Part shown: positions 1 through 11,276 of the stretch, piece after piece | How the letters are laid out: each line of letters opens with the position of its first letter | How positions within the stretch are numbered: the first letter of the stretch is position 1 | NCBI GenBank assembly: GCA_037783415.1 | Contig: JAZGTN010000058.1 | Coordinates: 5,306,001 to 5,370,000 of the forward strand | Direction of reading: 5' to 3' | DNA length: 64,000 nt | Source of the DNA: Leptasterias polaris | Taxonomy: Eukaryota > Echinodermata > Asteroidea > Forcipulatida > Asteriidae | Program-made: the position numbers and the translations under genes | Notes under the pieces: generated by a model | What the model was told of the DNA's origin: nothing | Databases searched by the model: none | What the model saw: only the letters and a program-made list of their open reading frames with translations

Positions 1-446
1 TGGAGTGCACAATGAATGTTTGACAACGAACATGCAGAAAAATTGCGCAGGCCCGGTAAACACACGTGTTGTACACATACGGCCGGAGCTGTCTAGATGC
101 ACCATGTACTGTACCTTTTACATGTATAGTCGCGTACCCGACTCCCAATATACTGCGCAGCGTTTCACAATGGTGAATACATGGGCTGCTTTCTTGGAAG
201 TCTGGTCGGCGAGCGCAAGGCTGCTTTAATGAAAAATATGATAGCCTCGTCCTAGACTGTTGCACGGCGCAGACTGCTAAAATACAATATTAAAAATACT
301 TGGCTATTTATTCCGTGTTAAAAAAAATTGTTTGTTACAATGTAAATTATTTTAATTCAAGTTCTATCATTTTACACAAACATATACATTCTAAAAATTG
401 TAACTACCGTGGTTGGTTACGCTCCCATACTTCCAAAAGTATCAAC
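1..446. other. Left edge, no gene recognised
   Basis: I see no convincing gene here. A short open frame on the plus strand (5-229) has no recognisable motif. The stretch probably belongs to the element whose exon begins at 447, since the left end of that element was not found inside the window. Confidence 0.4.
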
Positions 447-970
447 ATGGCGGCGGCCGGTGTCAATGCGTACAGTGCACGTGTTTCCATCAAGGGAAAG
501 TGTAGATCTGACGTAATTTTTGATCGCTTAAAACGGATAAATTTGAGTAAACAGCTGGGGTTAATTGCCCAGAGCTGCGCCGATGATGTCAAAGTGGGGT
601 ACAAAGTGCTGAAAATACAATCGTCAAAGGAAGAAGCGGGTCCATACAAAGATGTTGAAGCAGATGAAACGGCCAGCATTTTGTCGGAATTTGGATTCCG
701 CTTTTTGTTGTGTACCTTTTCCTTTGAAAAGGATGATGATGATGAGCCAAGAAATATTTCTTTCGTCAAAAATAATGCGTTCGCAAAGATCATGTCGACA
801 CCGCAGGGCACCCAGAGACGAACAGTTCTAAAGAAAAAGACTACCAGTAGTGGCTTAGTTGATGGGATATCTGGAGTCGACAAAATCTATAATAAAGTTG
901 TCAATGTCTTTCAAGATGGGGGCCTGTATTTCTGGACGGAAAATGAGGGGACATACGTAGTACAGGCTAG
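447..970 (+). CDS. First exon of an unrecognised element-borne gene (family A/B, copy A)
   Basis: The reading frame opens at ATG 447 (MAAAGVNAYSAR) and runs to a good splice donor, CAGGCTAG|gtaggt, at 970; only three codons later it would stop. I do not recognise the product. It aligns by eye with the open frame at 44202-44627: VSIKGK matches VSIVAK, an AGPYKDVEADE segment matches QGPWQYVDLHE, and NNAFAKIM matches TNAFEVLM. Both copies carry the pattern x-NAF-x-x-hydrophobic-M after a charged stretch, so this looks like a conserved domain rather than chance. The exon lies in an element that interrupts the tyrosine-recombinase retroelement and ends near 1300. Later exons are absent, so the copy is a fragment. 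Function unknown. Confidence 0.5.
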
Positions 971-1303
971 GTAGGTACATGTAAAAAATGATGTATGCAT
1001 ACATGTGTGCCCATTCTGCAAAATGTGTTTCGATATTTTTTAGACCATACTTTTTAGTAGCCTACTTCAAGTTCTATTTCTACCTACCCTCTGACTGACC
1101 CTAGGCTAGTCCTAGCTAAATTATATAAAAAGGACATAGCCTGTTGTTAAAACGTGCTTGAATATTAATACTAATTTGTATCATTTACGTCATTTTTGTA
1201 GATTGGGGGGAGAAAAAAAAAAAAATAAAAATCAAAAAATACGACCTACCTACCCTATTTTTTGGGGCCCGTTACGCCAACATAACATATTTTTTTTTTT
1301 AGG
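971..1303. mobile_element. Right terminal region of the element carrying copy A
   Basis: After the splice donor comes A-rich sequence (1207-1240), then a GACC-TACC-TACC motif, a GGGGCCCGTTACGCCAACATAA block and a T run that abuts the resumed RT reading frame at about 1303. The same order (A-rich tract, GACCGACCGACC, terminal block, T run) is seen at the right end of the copy B element near 45100-45195, which supports one family. The left end was not found and is probably outside the window. Confidence 0.45.
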
Positions 1304-2544
1304 CCTTACTGCTAAGGCTGTAAAGGCTGACATACTTGCTGCTGGGCTAGTACCTAATAAGACAAAATCAGAATGGTCACCCACGCAACAACTGGATTGG
1401 TTGGGGCTGACATGGAATTCCAAAGAAGGGTCCCATCCGAGCTTTAGATAAAAGAGTTTCAGATACGTTGTTTTCAGTACTTGACACAAAAACTACCCAA
1501 GGTTACTGCCAGAAGTCTGGCGTCTATCACTGGTAAAATAATATCATTTTCATGTGTCGTTTGGTGTATAGCACAGCTCAAGTCAAGATACTTGCACATG
1601 GAGATTGTTAACAGAAAACATTGGGATTATGAATTCTCTCTTCAGAGAGATAGTAAAGCGATAGAGGAATTATTATTCTGGAAAGCACAATTATCAAAAT
1701 TGAATAAACGTTTGTTTCAGTATTCTGTTCCCCTGGTTATGGTGTACACTGATGCAAGTAATTCAGGATGTGGTGCATGGGTTATCGATTCTCCAGAGAA
1801 AAATGAGTTCCAACAGAATTGGTCTTCAGAAGAGAGAGGCAAAAGTTCCACTTGGCGTGAGTTAAAAGGGGCATCCCTAGCACTCAGAGCGTTTACTCCA
1901 GTACTCAGAGGCAAAAGGGTAAAGTTGCATACCGATAACAAAGGAGTTGTAGCAATAATAGCTAAAGGAAGTATGGTCACAGAATTACAAGAATTGAGTT
2001 TAGATCTCAACTTATTCTGTAACAATAGCAGAATAGAATTGAAAGTGGAATGGATTCCTCGGTTAGCTAATACAGAGGCAGATTGTTTAAGCAGACAGGA
2101 CGACTTAGATGATTGGGGTTTGTCCAGGGAATTTTTACAATTTATAGATAGTATGTGGGGGCCACATTCAGTGTATAGAATTGCTAACGATTACAACACG
2201 AAATTACCTGTTTTCAACTCAAGATACTGGAGTCTCAATTCCAGTCATGTGGATGCCTTTAGTGTCGATTGGAGTGGTGACAATAATTGGTTAGTGCCAC
2301 CAATTCACTTAATTCCTGTTGTTTTGAATCACATCCAAGTGTGCAAAGCTAGAGGTACATTATTGCTTCCCGAATGGCCTTCTGCAGTTTTCTGGCACTT
2401 GTTATTTTCAAATTATAGTTCTTTTAAAGGGATTTCTGGCCCTTGTTATTTTCAAATTATAGTTCTTTTAAAGGGATTATCTCTCAAGTCTTGCGATTTG
2501 GTGAATCTGGCAACATTTTCATTCATGGGAAAAATCCAGAATCT
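1304..2544 (+). pseudogene. End of RT plus RNase H of a DIRS/Ngaro-like retroelement
   Basis: The first part (about 1304-1449) reads as the end of a reverse transcriptase of the DIRS/Ngaro type (AADILAAGL-like context, then a QQLDWLGLTW segment). Frameshifts around 1435-1490 move it into a long frame from 1481. RNase H follows, with DASNSGCGAW, a central acidic E in WRELKG, and HTDNKG supplying the usual acidic residues, and a LANTEADCLSR segment at its end. This domain order followed by a tyrosine recombinase (next entry) is typical of tyrosine-recombinase retrotransposons. The N-terminal RT, with its catalytic motif, was displaced by the copy A element and is not visible. A tandem duplication of about 43 bp at 2398-2480 and loss of frame at 2544 mark it as decayed. 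Confidence 0.7.
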
Positions 2545-2552
2545 ATCTTCGG

Positions 2553-2782
2553 TTGTTCCAAGATGAAGAGTGCAGTGTTGTGCTTGATGCTTCAAGGTTA
2601 AAAAACTGTGACATCTCAACCATTATTGCCAAAGGGCTGGATGAGGTTAACAATGCCGCATGGCTTATAATGAGAGTAATAATTCCGTTTGGTAGCTCTC
2701 TTGGTAGTCGCTTGACACGGACTCGGAAAATAAGTGTTTGAAAAAGTCTGTTGGTTAATTTTTCAGATAGTGGGCAGGAAGT
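2553..2782 (+). other. Linker between RNase H and recombinase
   Basis: A short open frame (2553-2741) lies between the RNase H and recombinase parts. It has no motif I recognise and is probably degraded internal sequence of the same retroelement. Confidence 0.3.
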
Positions 2783-3793
2783 TTGTTGTCCATAAAGTTA
2801 AATAAGTTTATATGTGATTTGTTCATATTATACAGAAAAAACGGCTATAAGCACTTACTACAAGGGGTTTTGAAAGCATCGAGAGCATCCAATACAGTAC
2901 TTAAATACGAGAGATGCTTCACCGTTTGGCAAGCTTGGTGCACGGAAAATAAAGCTGCTGCCCTTCCAGCTAATACGGAAGATATAGCGAGGTTCTTTAT
3001 GGAACAATTCACGAATAAAGCTCCGTTCTCTAGAATTGAAGGTATTTTTTATAGTATTAAGTGGCATCACGATTGTAATCCAAATGTTACAGAAAATCCC
3101 TGCGACAAAAAATTATTACGTTTAACCTGAGAAGGTCTAAAGCGTATCGCTGCTAAACCTGTATGTAAGAAGGAGCCGATAACTACTGAAATATTGGGCA
3201 AAATTGTAGCCAAGTTTGGATCGTCCAATAACTTAATGAACATTCATCTCTGCACAATGTGTTTATTATCTTTCGCTGGTTTTCTTCGAAATGACGAACT
3301 CATAAACATCAGGGAGTGCGATCTAGATTTTCATCCGTCATTCATCAGAATTTTTCTCACTAAGAGTAAGACCGATCAGCTTAAAGAAGGATCCTGGGTG
3401 TACATTGCAAAGATTGGTTCACCTTCATGTCCTGTAACTATGGTACTAAAATACTTAGCCTTGGCTCAAATTACTGAGTTCACTGAAAAGTTTCTATTGA
3501 GGCCCGTTGTTTATGCCAAATCTATTCAAGCTTATAGGTTAAGGAATGACCAGTTATCATATTCCAGGTGTAGAGAGATTTTCAAAGATGCACTTAAAGA
3601 GGTTGGTGTTGACCCAACAAAGTTTGGTCTACACAGTTTAAGATCAGATGGAGCCACAGCTGCTGCTTCCGTAGGGGTCCCAGACAGGCTGTTTAAAAAG
3701 CATGGTAGATGGTTTTCAGACCATTCAAAAGATGTGTATGTAATGACTCTGTTATCTGTCGTTATATTGTCCCAGATAATGCCTCTCGGATAA
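2783..3793 (+). pseudogene. Tyrosine recombinase of a DIRS/Ngaro-like retroelement
   Basis: A phage-integrase-fold recombinase that would integrate a circular cDNA without an integrase. The N-terminal DNA-binding half (2783-3127) is followed by an in-frame TGA at 3128-3130, and the catalytic half resumes in the same frame (3131-3793). Catalytic signature residues are visible: the first Arg in AGFLRNDEL, the HxxR box in GLHSLRSDGA, the HGRW box and a candidate nucleophile Tyr in KDVYVM. The SLRSDGATAAA and HGRW context is typical of the recombinases of Ngaro/DIRS elements. The stop codon and the missing RT upstream make this copy non-autonomous. No terminal repeats were identified. Confidence 0.75.
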
Positions 3794-4020
3794 GAGATGG
3801 CACTTGAACTTAGAAATAAGTAATAAAGTAGAATAAGTAATGAAATTAGAATAAAACGAGATTAACTATTGTTATATATGTCTTAGTTTACTTCATCAAT
3901 GAATGTGGTGATATAATAAATTAATGGATGAAAGAACACCAACACTATATATTCCATTGTCAAATTTACTGTGAGTCGTTATAAAACCTACACTGTTACA
4001 ATTCCCGCTCTTTGTTGCTT

Positions 4021-4147
4021 GAGAGGGTGGACTTGTCACCCATGGTCATTGCATTAACATGTTCTTTATTGCAGGTTGGGGCGGGGGGAGCAAGTTGGCG
4101 CGATAGAAAATATTTTATTCACGGTTGAGGTGCAAATTAGTGAATAA
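4021..4147 (+). repeat. Long direct repeat, copy 1 (flanks the RAG1-like region)
   Basis: Nearly identical to 15959-16115 over the segment containing CATGGTCATTGCATTAACAT and the GGTTGGGGCGGGGGGAGC core. Copy 2 differs by an extra ~40-base insertion made of a CTCGTCGCCGAAGAACGATG unit. The two copies bracket the whole RAG1-like pseudogene. Confidence 0.8.
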
Positions 4148-4252
4148 TTACATTTTCTAACGTTAGCCAGCAAGCGTGGCAGGTTTTGCATATTACGCAA
4201 GAGTAACAGGTTGAGTGCACACGGTTAGGGTGTGCCCACTGCTACTTGAAAA

Positions 4253-4278
4253 GCGACAAGCGGTTTGCGCGCATGCGC
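4253..4278 (+). repeat. Candidate left terminal inverted repeat of the RAG1-like element
   Basis: Reads GCGACAAGCGGTTTGCGCGC followed by ATGCGC. Its reverse complement occurs at 15568-15593 with two mismatches. The pair encloses the RAG1-like gene. GCGCATGCGC-type palindromes can recur by chance, so the terminal role is unproven. Confidence 0.35.
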
Positions 4279-4464
4279 TGATTTTTAGTTCTATCTAGCG
4301 CCCTCTCGTGGTTAGGTTTGGTTTCTCGAGTAAACACGATTGCGTTTGTTGTTGTCGACCAAAACCGGATGATGTCATTCGACCTCGTATTTAAAGCAAC
4401 ACGGTCTCATGAATATTCAATAAAGGTCATACTTTGATAGAGCTAGCTAGCTCTGGGGGAGACA

Positions 4465-4626
4465 ATGGCATCGGGCATGGCATCGTTTGTCGATGTCCTG
4501 GGTGGTGGGTGCACAGCCGATCTTCAAACTACACCAAAAATTCGTCACGATCCGCCAGCTTTTGATGGATCGAGGAACAAGGTAATTATTGGTACCTTTG
4601 TTGGCGTTTTTATGGGTCGATCATGA
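4465..4626 (+). CDS. Small open frame or first exon downstream of a TATA-like box
   Basis: ATG 4465 opens a 53-codon frame (MASGMASFVDVLGGG start) ending at TGA 4624-4626. An AAG|gtaatt donor at about 4582 could instead end a first exon. It lies 70 bases downstream of a TATTTAAAG box and points toward the 3' end of the minus-strand RAG1-like gene. ProtoRAG elements carry a convergent second gene, so a lost partner is conceivable, but I see no Kelch or PHD motif and the product is unrecognised. Confidence 0.25.
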   Translation: MASGMASFVDVLGGGCTADLQTTPKIRHDPPAFDGSRNKVIIGTFVGVFMGRS

Positions 4627-5234
4627 GTTTTCTTGTTGAAAAAACAAGCTCAGGAGGGAAGACTGACTCATTGTGAACACGTACATGATAATTAACACTG
4701 AGCAAACCTCAATGGAGCCTCGTGGACAGCCATTAGAAAAGGGTTGTTTACACACACCGTGGTCGCGTTTTCGCTGTTAATGAATTTTTTATTTAAGACA
4801 CGGTGTGCCTTGGCTATCAACGTGTAATGTTGGTCCTACGTTTGACTTTTTAATGTTTTGTGCTATTTGGGGTTCCATTATTAAATGTTAGACATATTAT
4901 ACTTCAAATAATAAACCACAAGGGAAACTGACTGGGTAAATATTCTACTTACTATAGCTTTATATATATAGGCCTACAAAAAAATAGTCAACAATTTTTA
5001 AGTTCATTTTATATCTTTAATTATCCTAAGCCTAGTATAAATATGAAAACAGTTCAATATACATACACAATCATTTAAATAACACATCACACGAGCTGAT
5101 GAGTAGTAATGCTATAAATTCATGTCAGTTACAATGTTCTGACAAATTAATAGTACATTCAGACTTGGCTACTTCTACAGATATTTTATTCCCTTGGATT
5201 TTGTTAAGGTGTTATCAAAGCTATGTACCTTCTT
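4627..5234. other. AT-rich stretch without a recognisable gene
   Basis: Lies between the small plus-strand frame and the stop codon of the RAG1-like gene. It would contain the 3' untranslated region of that gene (minus strand) and the lost continuation of the plus-strand exon. No coding motif was seen. Confidence 0.4.
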
Positions 5235-8111
5235 TTATGACTTGTCAGGTTGTGAGCGGAGCTTGCGTGGTCGTGACTTGGGACAGAGACTTGTTATGGA
5301 TGGGTTGACGCACAGATGATGTTCCCGCATGACGCACAGATGATGTTCCCGCATGACGCAGAGGAGTTTGTGAAGGTTGGGATTCTGTTTTGAAGTATTT
5401 TTGGCACCGTTGAATCGTCCGTTTAGAATGTTGAATGCAGCGTGCATTGACTCTCCCCCCTGTTCACCAAGCAGCCCTAAACCATGCTTCATGCTGCGAA
5501 TGAACGGACAGACATGGTCCTCGAGCATATGCATTTTGGGGGGAATGGTCTTGGTGGGGAACGTGGTGCAGAAGTAGTCCATGAAGAGCTTGATGCTTTC
5601 GTCTAAGAGAGAAAGACTAAAGTTTAACACTCACATGTGGTAGGTAGTGTTTTTATTTGTATCTTAAGAATGCTGTGCAACCTAAAATTGTTGTGTAATT
5701 TTCCATTGTTAGTTTTTTTTCACCATTGCATTCATTGACATGTTAAATATTCAACAAGAAACTCACCAAGGTCTGTGATATCATTATCACTGAAGTATAC
5801 CACCTTGTTGTACTTGTTGTGACAGTTAGAGAACAAGGATAATACAGTAGAGAAGTTGTGAACAATGGTACTCGCTTTGCTCAATTTGGCTGGACAAAGT
5901 TTTCCCACTTCCACAATTACTGCTTCTGTTATTTTTTTGATGTTCATTTCCTGTGTGATTGAAAAATCAAAAGTACACAAAATTAAATGAAAAGAAGAAA
6001 GTAGAAGTTTTGTTATCTATTTCATTGTTGTATAATATATTACCTTGATACATTTGTGTACATGGTTTCCGACAAAAGTGTTAGAGTAGTAGGCCTGGCG
6101 GCGAACTTTTTTATCTTGTAGAGTCAGGTCTAGCCTCTTCAACAGGGGATTGTGATGATCTTGTAGATTGCCCACTTTTGTGTTTCCAAGAACTTCCTTT
6201 AATAATAAGATAAAGACAATGCAAAATTTACACATTTGAACTACCTGTGATATTTTTCGTTAATGAAGATATTTTTACAGTGTGAGGACCACATCTTAAA
6301 TTCCTAGTAATGACTGGATTGGGGGCTGGCCACTGTTGTTTATGAACCAAACCAAAGGCATGGTTCATTACGAAACAGCGACCAGGTACAAACCAGGTCA
6401 TTACCAGCCAGCGAAAACCTGTCTCGTCAGACTGACTGTTACTTCTTTAATTTTCAGCTTTCACCTGTCTACTTAGTTCGTCGGCGAGGCTGCTCATCTG
6501 GGCAGTGACATCGGCGACGACTTCTGATGCATCAATACCATCATTGAGCAGAGCAATTACTGCAAGCTGCTCTTGAAGGGCCTCCATCTCCACACTGATG
6601 TTACTTGCTCTGAGCTTGGCTGTGTGGACCTCAGACAGCTGGGCAATGTGCAGAGGGAACGGTCCTTCTCCAAAGTCAGTTGCACCTCCACTTGAACTTG
6701 CAAGCTCTTCCGCAATTTCTTCTCCAAGATTTCTGCATTCTGCCTCAAACATGGTGTACAGCTTGAACCAGATACCCAAGCTGATATGCAGAGTAGGTAC
6801 CTGTGAAAATAAAGTTGTTGGTACAATATTATTTAAAATGCTTAAATCTATTTTTAAATCAAATGTCTGTTTGCAGAAACAGATTGCTATATTGCTAAAT
6901 GCATTGATTTTCTTAAAGACAGCTGATGCCTATTATCTGTACAGAGAAATAAATAGTCTACCACATTCATTACATTTGTTTTTAATTGGATATTAATACA
7001 TACATTGGTGATGGGGATAGAAAAGAATGGCTTGTCAATCGAGTTATTGTAGTTCTTTGCTTTCTTGATTTGTCCTCTAGAAGCCAGAAACCGCTCATGA
7101 TCATGATGCAGGCTCTCAAGTGATCTGATGTTACAAGGCTGGCGAACTGCCTTGTCAACTGCTATCTAAGTACTTGTTATGTTGCACCATATGCAGGGAT
7201 GTCGACCTGAGAATAAAAAGGTACCAAACTGTCAAATTGCAATATAAAAATCTCACACTATGAAAGGTGGGATCAATCTTACCTTAAAAGAATATTTTTG
7301 TTTTTATACAGGTTAAGGTTTTATAGTTAAAGTGAAGTAACACAACTTACCACTTGCACCAGATATTCCCATCATTCTGCATAAAAATTCATAATCACCA
7401 AACAGATACACCATGAGCTTCTTTCCTCTGTGAATTATCAAAAACATGTTCATGTTTATTACTTTTGATGTACTTTCTCAATCTAAAAGATATTTAAGTT
7501 AGGAGGCAAAATATTTGATACCAACATACCTCCATGTCATCCTCGTTATTGCTTCTATTTCGGTCTTGTACCTATCCAGGGCCATGTGGAGATTCACTGA
7601 TGTGTCTGTGGCTTCAAATGCACACAGGACAATTGTGTTGTTCTTGGAGTTGGGGGTTTCTCTATTTGCTATCTCCAGCATAAATTTGAAGCTTCCTCCA
7701 CCTTTGTCTCCACCAATTTTGAGCCAAATTTCATCTTTTGGCTGACCCTGATGCCAGTACAACCTTTCAAATCTGCAGGGAAGGTAATTTCTTTAATTTC
7801 TATGAATAAAAGATGCATATACACAAGGGCCGATACATTTACTTGTTAGTTGTTTATTTGTTTAAATTTGTAATTTTAATTTTGAAAACACTACCTGTGA
7901 TATTCCTCCAGCAGATCGAGTATGTATTTTTGGAGGTCTGCTATGTACACACAAGCAGCCGGTTTAGTTTACAAGGCCAGTCTGCTCGCTACACATGAAC
8001 GGTAGCCTATCCCCCTCCAAAACATCCTGCCCAACAGAGGCCTTTCCGAGCTTCCTACTTTCCTGCTCATTCGCCATGACAATGTTATACTGACGCAGCA
8101 ACCTATATAAA
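5235..8111 (-). CDS. Exons 3-10 of the RAG1-like gene: transposase core
   Basis: Eight phase-consistent exons. Exon 3 (LYRLLRQYNIVMANEQ...YIADLQKYILDLLEEYHR) has one frameshift near 7957. Exon 4 holds IWLKIGGDKGGGSFKF and NRETPNSKNNT, with a likely first catalytic Asp in GGD. Exon 5 holds GDYEFLCRMMGISGASG. Exon 6 begins RHPCIWCN and has a stop at 7166-7168. Exon 7 starts VPTLHISLGIWFKLY and contains a coiled-coil-like EMEALQEQL segment. Exon 8 ends AYYSNTFVGNHVHKCIK. Exon 10 has MHMLEDHVCPF and GLLGEQGGESMH, whose Glu in GES sits where RAG1 has its catalytic Glu. Just after, REHHLCVM is doubled by a 24-bp tandem duplication (about 5309-5356). Assigning catalytic residues is inference. Confidence 0.75.
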
Positions 8112-8114
8112 CTA

Positions 8115-9302
8115 CGGAGCTCCACGAGGGCCATGCCACTTATCTAGATAACGACATAATTTATCTTGCCAAGTCAACTTTTTAGAACGAAAAAGTCGAC
8201 TTATCCTGATAATTTATCTCACCAAGACGACTTCCTAAAACTAAAAGGTTGACTTATCCTGATAATTTATCTCACCAAGACGACTTCCTAAAACTAAGAA
8301 GTCGACTTATCCTGATAATTTATCTCACCAAGACGACTTCTTAAAACTAAGAAGTCGACTTATCCTGATAATTTATCTTACCAAGACGACTTCCTAAAAC
8401 TAAGAAGTCGACTTATCCTGATAATTTATCTCACCAAGACGATTTCTTAAAACTGTGAAGTCGACTTATCCTGATAATTTATCTCACCAAGACGATTTCT
8501 TAAAACTGTGAAGTCGACTTATCCTGATAATTTATGTTGCCAAGACGACTTCCTGAAACTAAGAAGTCGACTTATCATGTTAGTTTATCTCACCAAGACG
8601 ACTTCCTAAAATTAAAATGTTGACTTAACATGATAGTTTATCTTGCCAAGTCAACCTTTTAAAACGAAAAAGCCGACTTATCCTGATAATTTATGTTGCC
8701 AAGACGACCCTGAAACTAAGAAGTCGACTTATCCTGATAATTTATCTCGCCAAGAGAGGAAGTTGTCTTGGTTAGATAAATTATCAGGATAAGTCGACCT
8801 CTGGGTTTCAGGAAGTCGCCTTCGTGAGATCATTTATCAGGATAAGTCGACTTCTTAGTTTCAGGAAGTCGTCTTGGCAACATAAATTATCAGGATAAGT
8901 CGACTTCACAGTTTTAAGAAATCGTCTTGGTGAGATAAATTATCAGGATAAGTCGATTTCTTAGTTTTAGGAAGTCGTCTTGGTGAGATAAATTATCAGG
9001 ATAAGTCGACTTCTTAGTTTTAGGAAGTCGTCTTGGTGAGATAAATTATCAGGATAAGTCGACTTCTTAGTTTTAAGAAGTCGTCTTGGTGAGATAAATT
9101 ATCAGGATAAGTCGACTTCTTAGTTTTAGGAAGTCGTCTTGGTGAGATAAATTATCAGGATAAGTCAACCTTTTAGTTTTAGGAAGTCGTCTTGGTGAGA
9201 TAAATTATCAGGATAAGTCGACTTTTTCGTTCTAAAAAGTTGACTTGGCAAGATAAATTATGTCGTTATCTAGATAAGTGGCATGGCCCTCGTGGAGCTC
9301 CG
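8115..9302. mobile_element. 1.19 kb foldback (hairpin) element with TA target duplication
   Basis: Two almost perfectly complementary arms (8115-~8750 and ~8765-9302) meet at a short loop. The termini are CGGAGCTCCACGAGGGCCAT and its reverse complement, flanked by TA at 8113-8114 and 9303-9304. Each arm is a tandem array with a 53-bp period (GTCGAC recurs at 8301, 8354, 8407, 8460, 8513, 8566). It codes for nothing. It inserted at the TA inside the acceptor TTAG of intron 2 of the RAG1-like gene, exactly at the exon 3 edge. A TA duplication fits a Tc1/mariner-type or other TA-targeting enzyme. Confidence 0.9.
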
Positions 9303-9750
9303 TAATAAACAGCATGAAAAAACAAGGTATTGTTTATGTATTAGTAAAAAGCACACAACTTCATAGACCCCTGTACTGTTGATGTCACAACTTGCTAAAT
9401 TTTTATTTATTTATTTATTTATTTATTTCCAGGCATCACACAAACAGTACATACAGAAAAATAACACTAAAAATAAGACTACAGAGAACAAGCCTGCGGA
9501 TAACCAAAAAGCGAAAATAATCACTATCTAAAGGCGATCCAGACAATAACAACCTACAAAGGCACATAAAAATACAAGAGAAAATACGTCATAAACAGTT
9601 TAAAATTACATAGAAAATGTAAAATATAATTATAAAATCTTTTTAGAAAATACATTAAAATCAATAAATTCAAGAGTATTGCACAAAATCCGTTTGACCA
9701 AGATCCTCAAATGAACCTTAACAGAGGTGAAGTAGGCGAATGAAAGCAAA

Positions 9751-11171
9751 CTAATAAGGTAGAATATGTTTGTGGATTACAGATTTATATTCATGGGAGT
9801 TGATAGCTTTTTCTCTAATGGGTATGGGTAAACTATTCCACACATAAGGGAAATGGATAAAAACGGAGTGTTTAAAAGCATTAGTTCTAGCAAATGAAAT
9901 TTTAAATCTATAATCATCCAAATGCCGGGTGTTGATACGAGGAACTAATTGTTGTTTGACATCATAACGTTTATGAATGCAATGTAAGATAAAAGTAAGG
10001 AGAAGGTATTTCTGACGGTCTGCAATGGATGGGAGTTTGAGCACTGTTAAACAGTCCTCGTAACCAAGATCAAGGTTATAATTGAAACAAGCTCTAGTGA
10101 ATCTACGTTGGACACGTTCAAGTGCATTGGTATGATTAGATTGAAAAGGAAACCAAGCTGGAACAGCATATTCAAGGAGGGGCCTACAAAGGGACTTAAA
10201 AAGCAAAACTAGAGAAACAGAATCTTTGGAACGAACGGTGCGTCTTATGAAACCAGATATTCTAGAGGCTTTAGCAACAATGTTATTAATGTGGGGACCC
10301 CAAGTTAGATCACTGGAGATGGTAACCCCAAGGTATTTAAATTGCTTAACCACTGCAAGGTGATCATTGCCCAAGAAATATGAGCAGTCAATTGGGCGAC
10401 GACTGCGGGTTATATGCATAGTTTTACATTTTAGGGCATTCAGTAACATCCCCTAGGAGGTTGACGCTTGTCCAGCGCAGCTGACCAATCATGAAATAAT
10501 CTTGATATTTGGATTTGGGTAGTACATGAACGACCAGGTAAAAAGCCATGTTGGGCATCAGACAAAAGTTTAAATGTGAACAAATGATCAGAAAGTCGAT
10601 TAGCAACAATACGTTCTAAAACCTTACCTACAGCGGAGCAGATGGAAATGGGGCGATAGTTACAAATATTATAACTATTCCCAGGTTTGGGAATGGGGAC
10701 CACGTTGGCCACCTTCCACGCCAGTGGAACCTCCCCTAATTGAAGAGAGAGGTTGAAGAGTCGAGCTAGGGGGACATATATTACAGGGGCGGTGATTTTC
10801 AGCATATAGGAATTGATGCCATCAGGGCCAGCAGATTTGGAGTGATTGAGAGAATTAAGTGTTTTGTAAACTTCAGAGGGGGAGGTGGAGATTCCACTGA
10901 GAGGTGAGTAGCCAACGTGATTCCCACAGCCTTCAAGGGGTTGTCTATAAAAGTCAGTGGGTGTATCGGGAGTACTGAAATGAGATTTAAAAAGATTATT
11001 AAATTGATTACAAATCACCTGAGGATTAGAAACATCTGTATTATCGATACGAAAACTGTGAGCTACATGAGAGGACCTCTTGCTGTTGACAAAAGACCAG
11101 AACTTTTTGGGGTTGAGGTTAACATTAGAGGCCAGTTTTGAAAAATGAGAACAATAAGATTGTTTAACCAA
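9751..11171 (-). pseudogene. LINE reverse transcriptase with the catalytic block deleted
   Basis: The first frame (11171-10440) has SAGPDGINSYMLK, NYRPISICSAVGKVLERIV and HGFLPGRSCTTQI, the fingers and early palm of a CR1/jockey-type RT. It stops after DWSAALDKRQPPRG. The next frame (10449-9751) starts LNALKCKTMHITRSRR and continues with FKYLGVTISSDLTWGPHI and ECV-like thumb sequence. The stretch that should lie between, containing the AFD and YADD motifs, is missing (on the order of 130 residues), so no catalytic Asp pair remains. An internal deletion at about 10445 explains this better than point decay. Confidence 0.75.
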
Positions 11172-11276
11172 GTACTTGAGCGAATTACGACACTGCTTAT
11201 AATTATTTAGTCCACTTAAGTGGATTCCCAGGATTTGTAATAGCAGACTTATACAATCTTTTTTTTTTTTCGACTA

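Larger units (their letters stand above)
3794..4464. other. AT-rich intergenic stretch with one copy of a long direct repeat
   Basis: No gene until 4465. 4021-4147 holds a ~130 bp block (GAGAGGGTGGACTTGTCACC at its start) repeated in the same orientation at 15959-16115. At 4253-4278 lies a 26-base sequence whose inverted partner is at 15568-15593 (24 of 26 bases). A TATTTAAAG box is at 4388-4396. Confidence 0.55.

Noticed and set aside
404..883. Minus-strand frame of 159 codons opposite copy A
   Set aside because: Mirror of the plus-strand exon; no motif, and the plus-strand exon has a donor site and a homologue.
8115..9302. CRISPR-like array
   Set aside because: Repeats are contiguous 53-bp units without spacers and form a hairpin; the window is eukaryotic.
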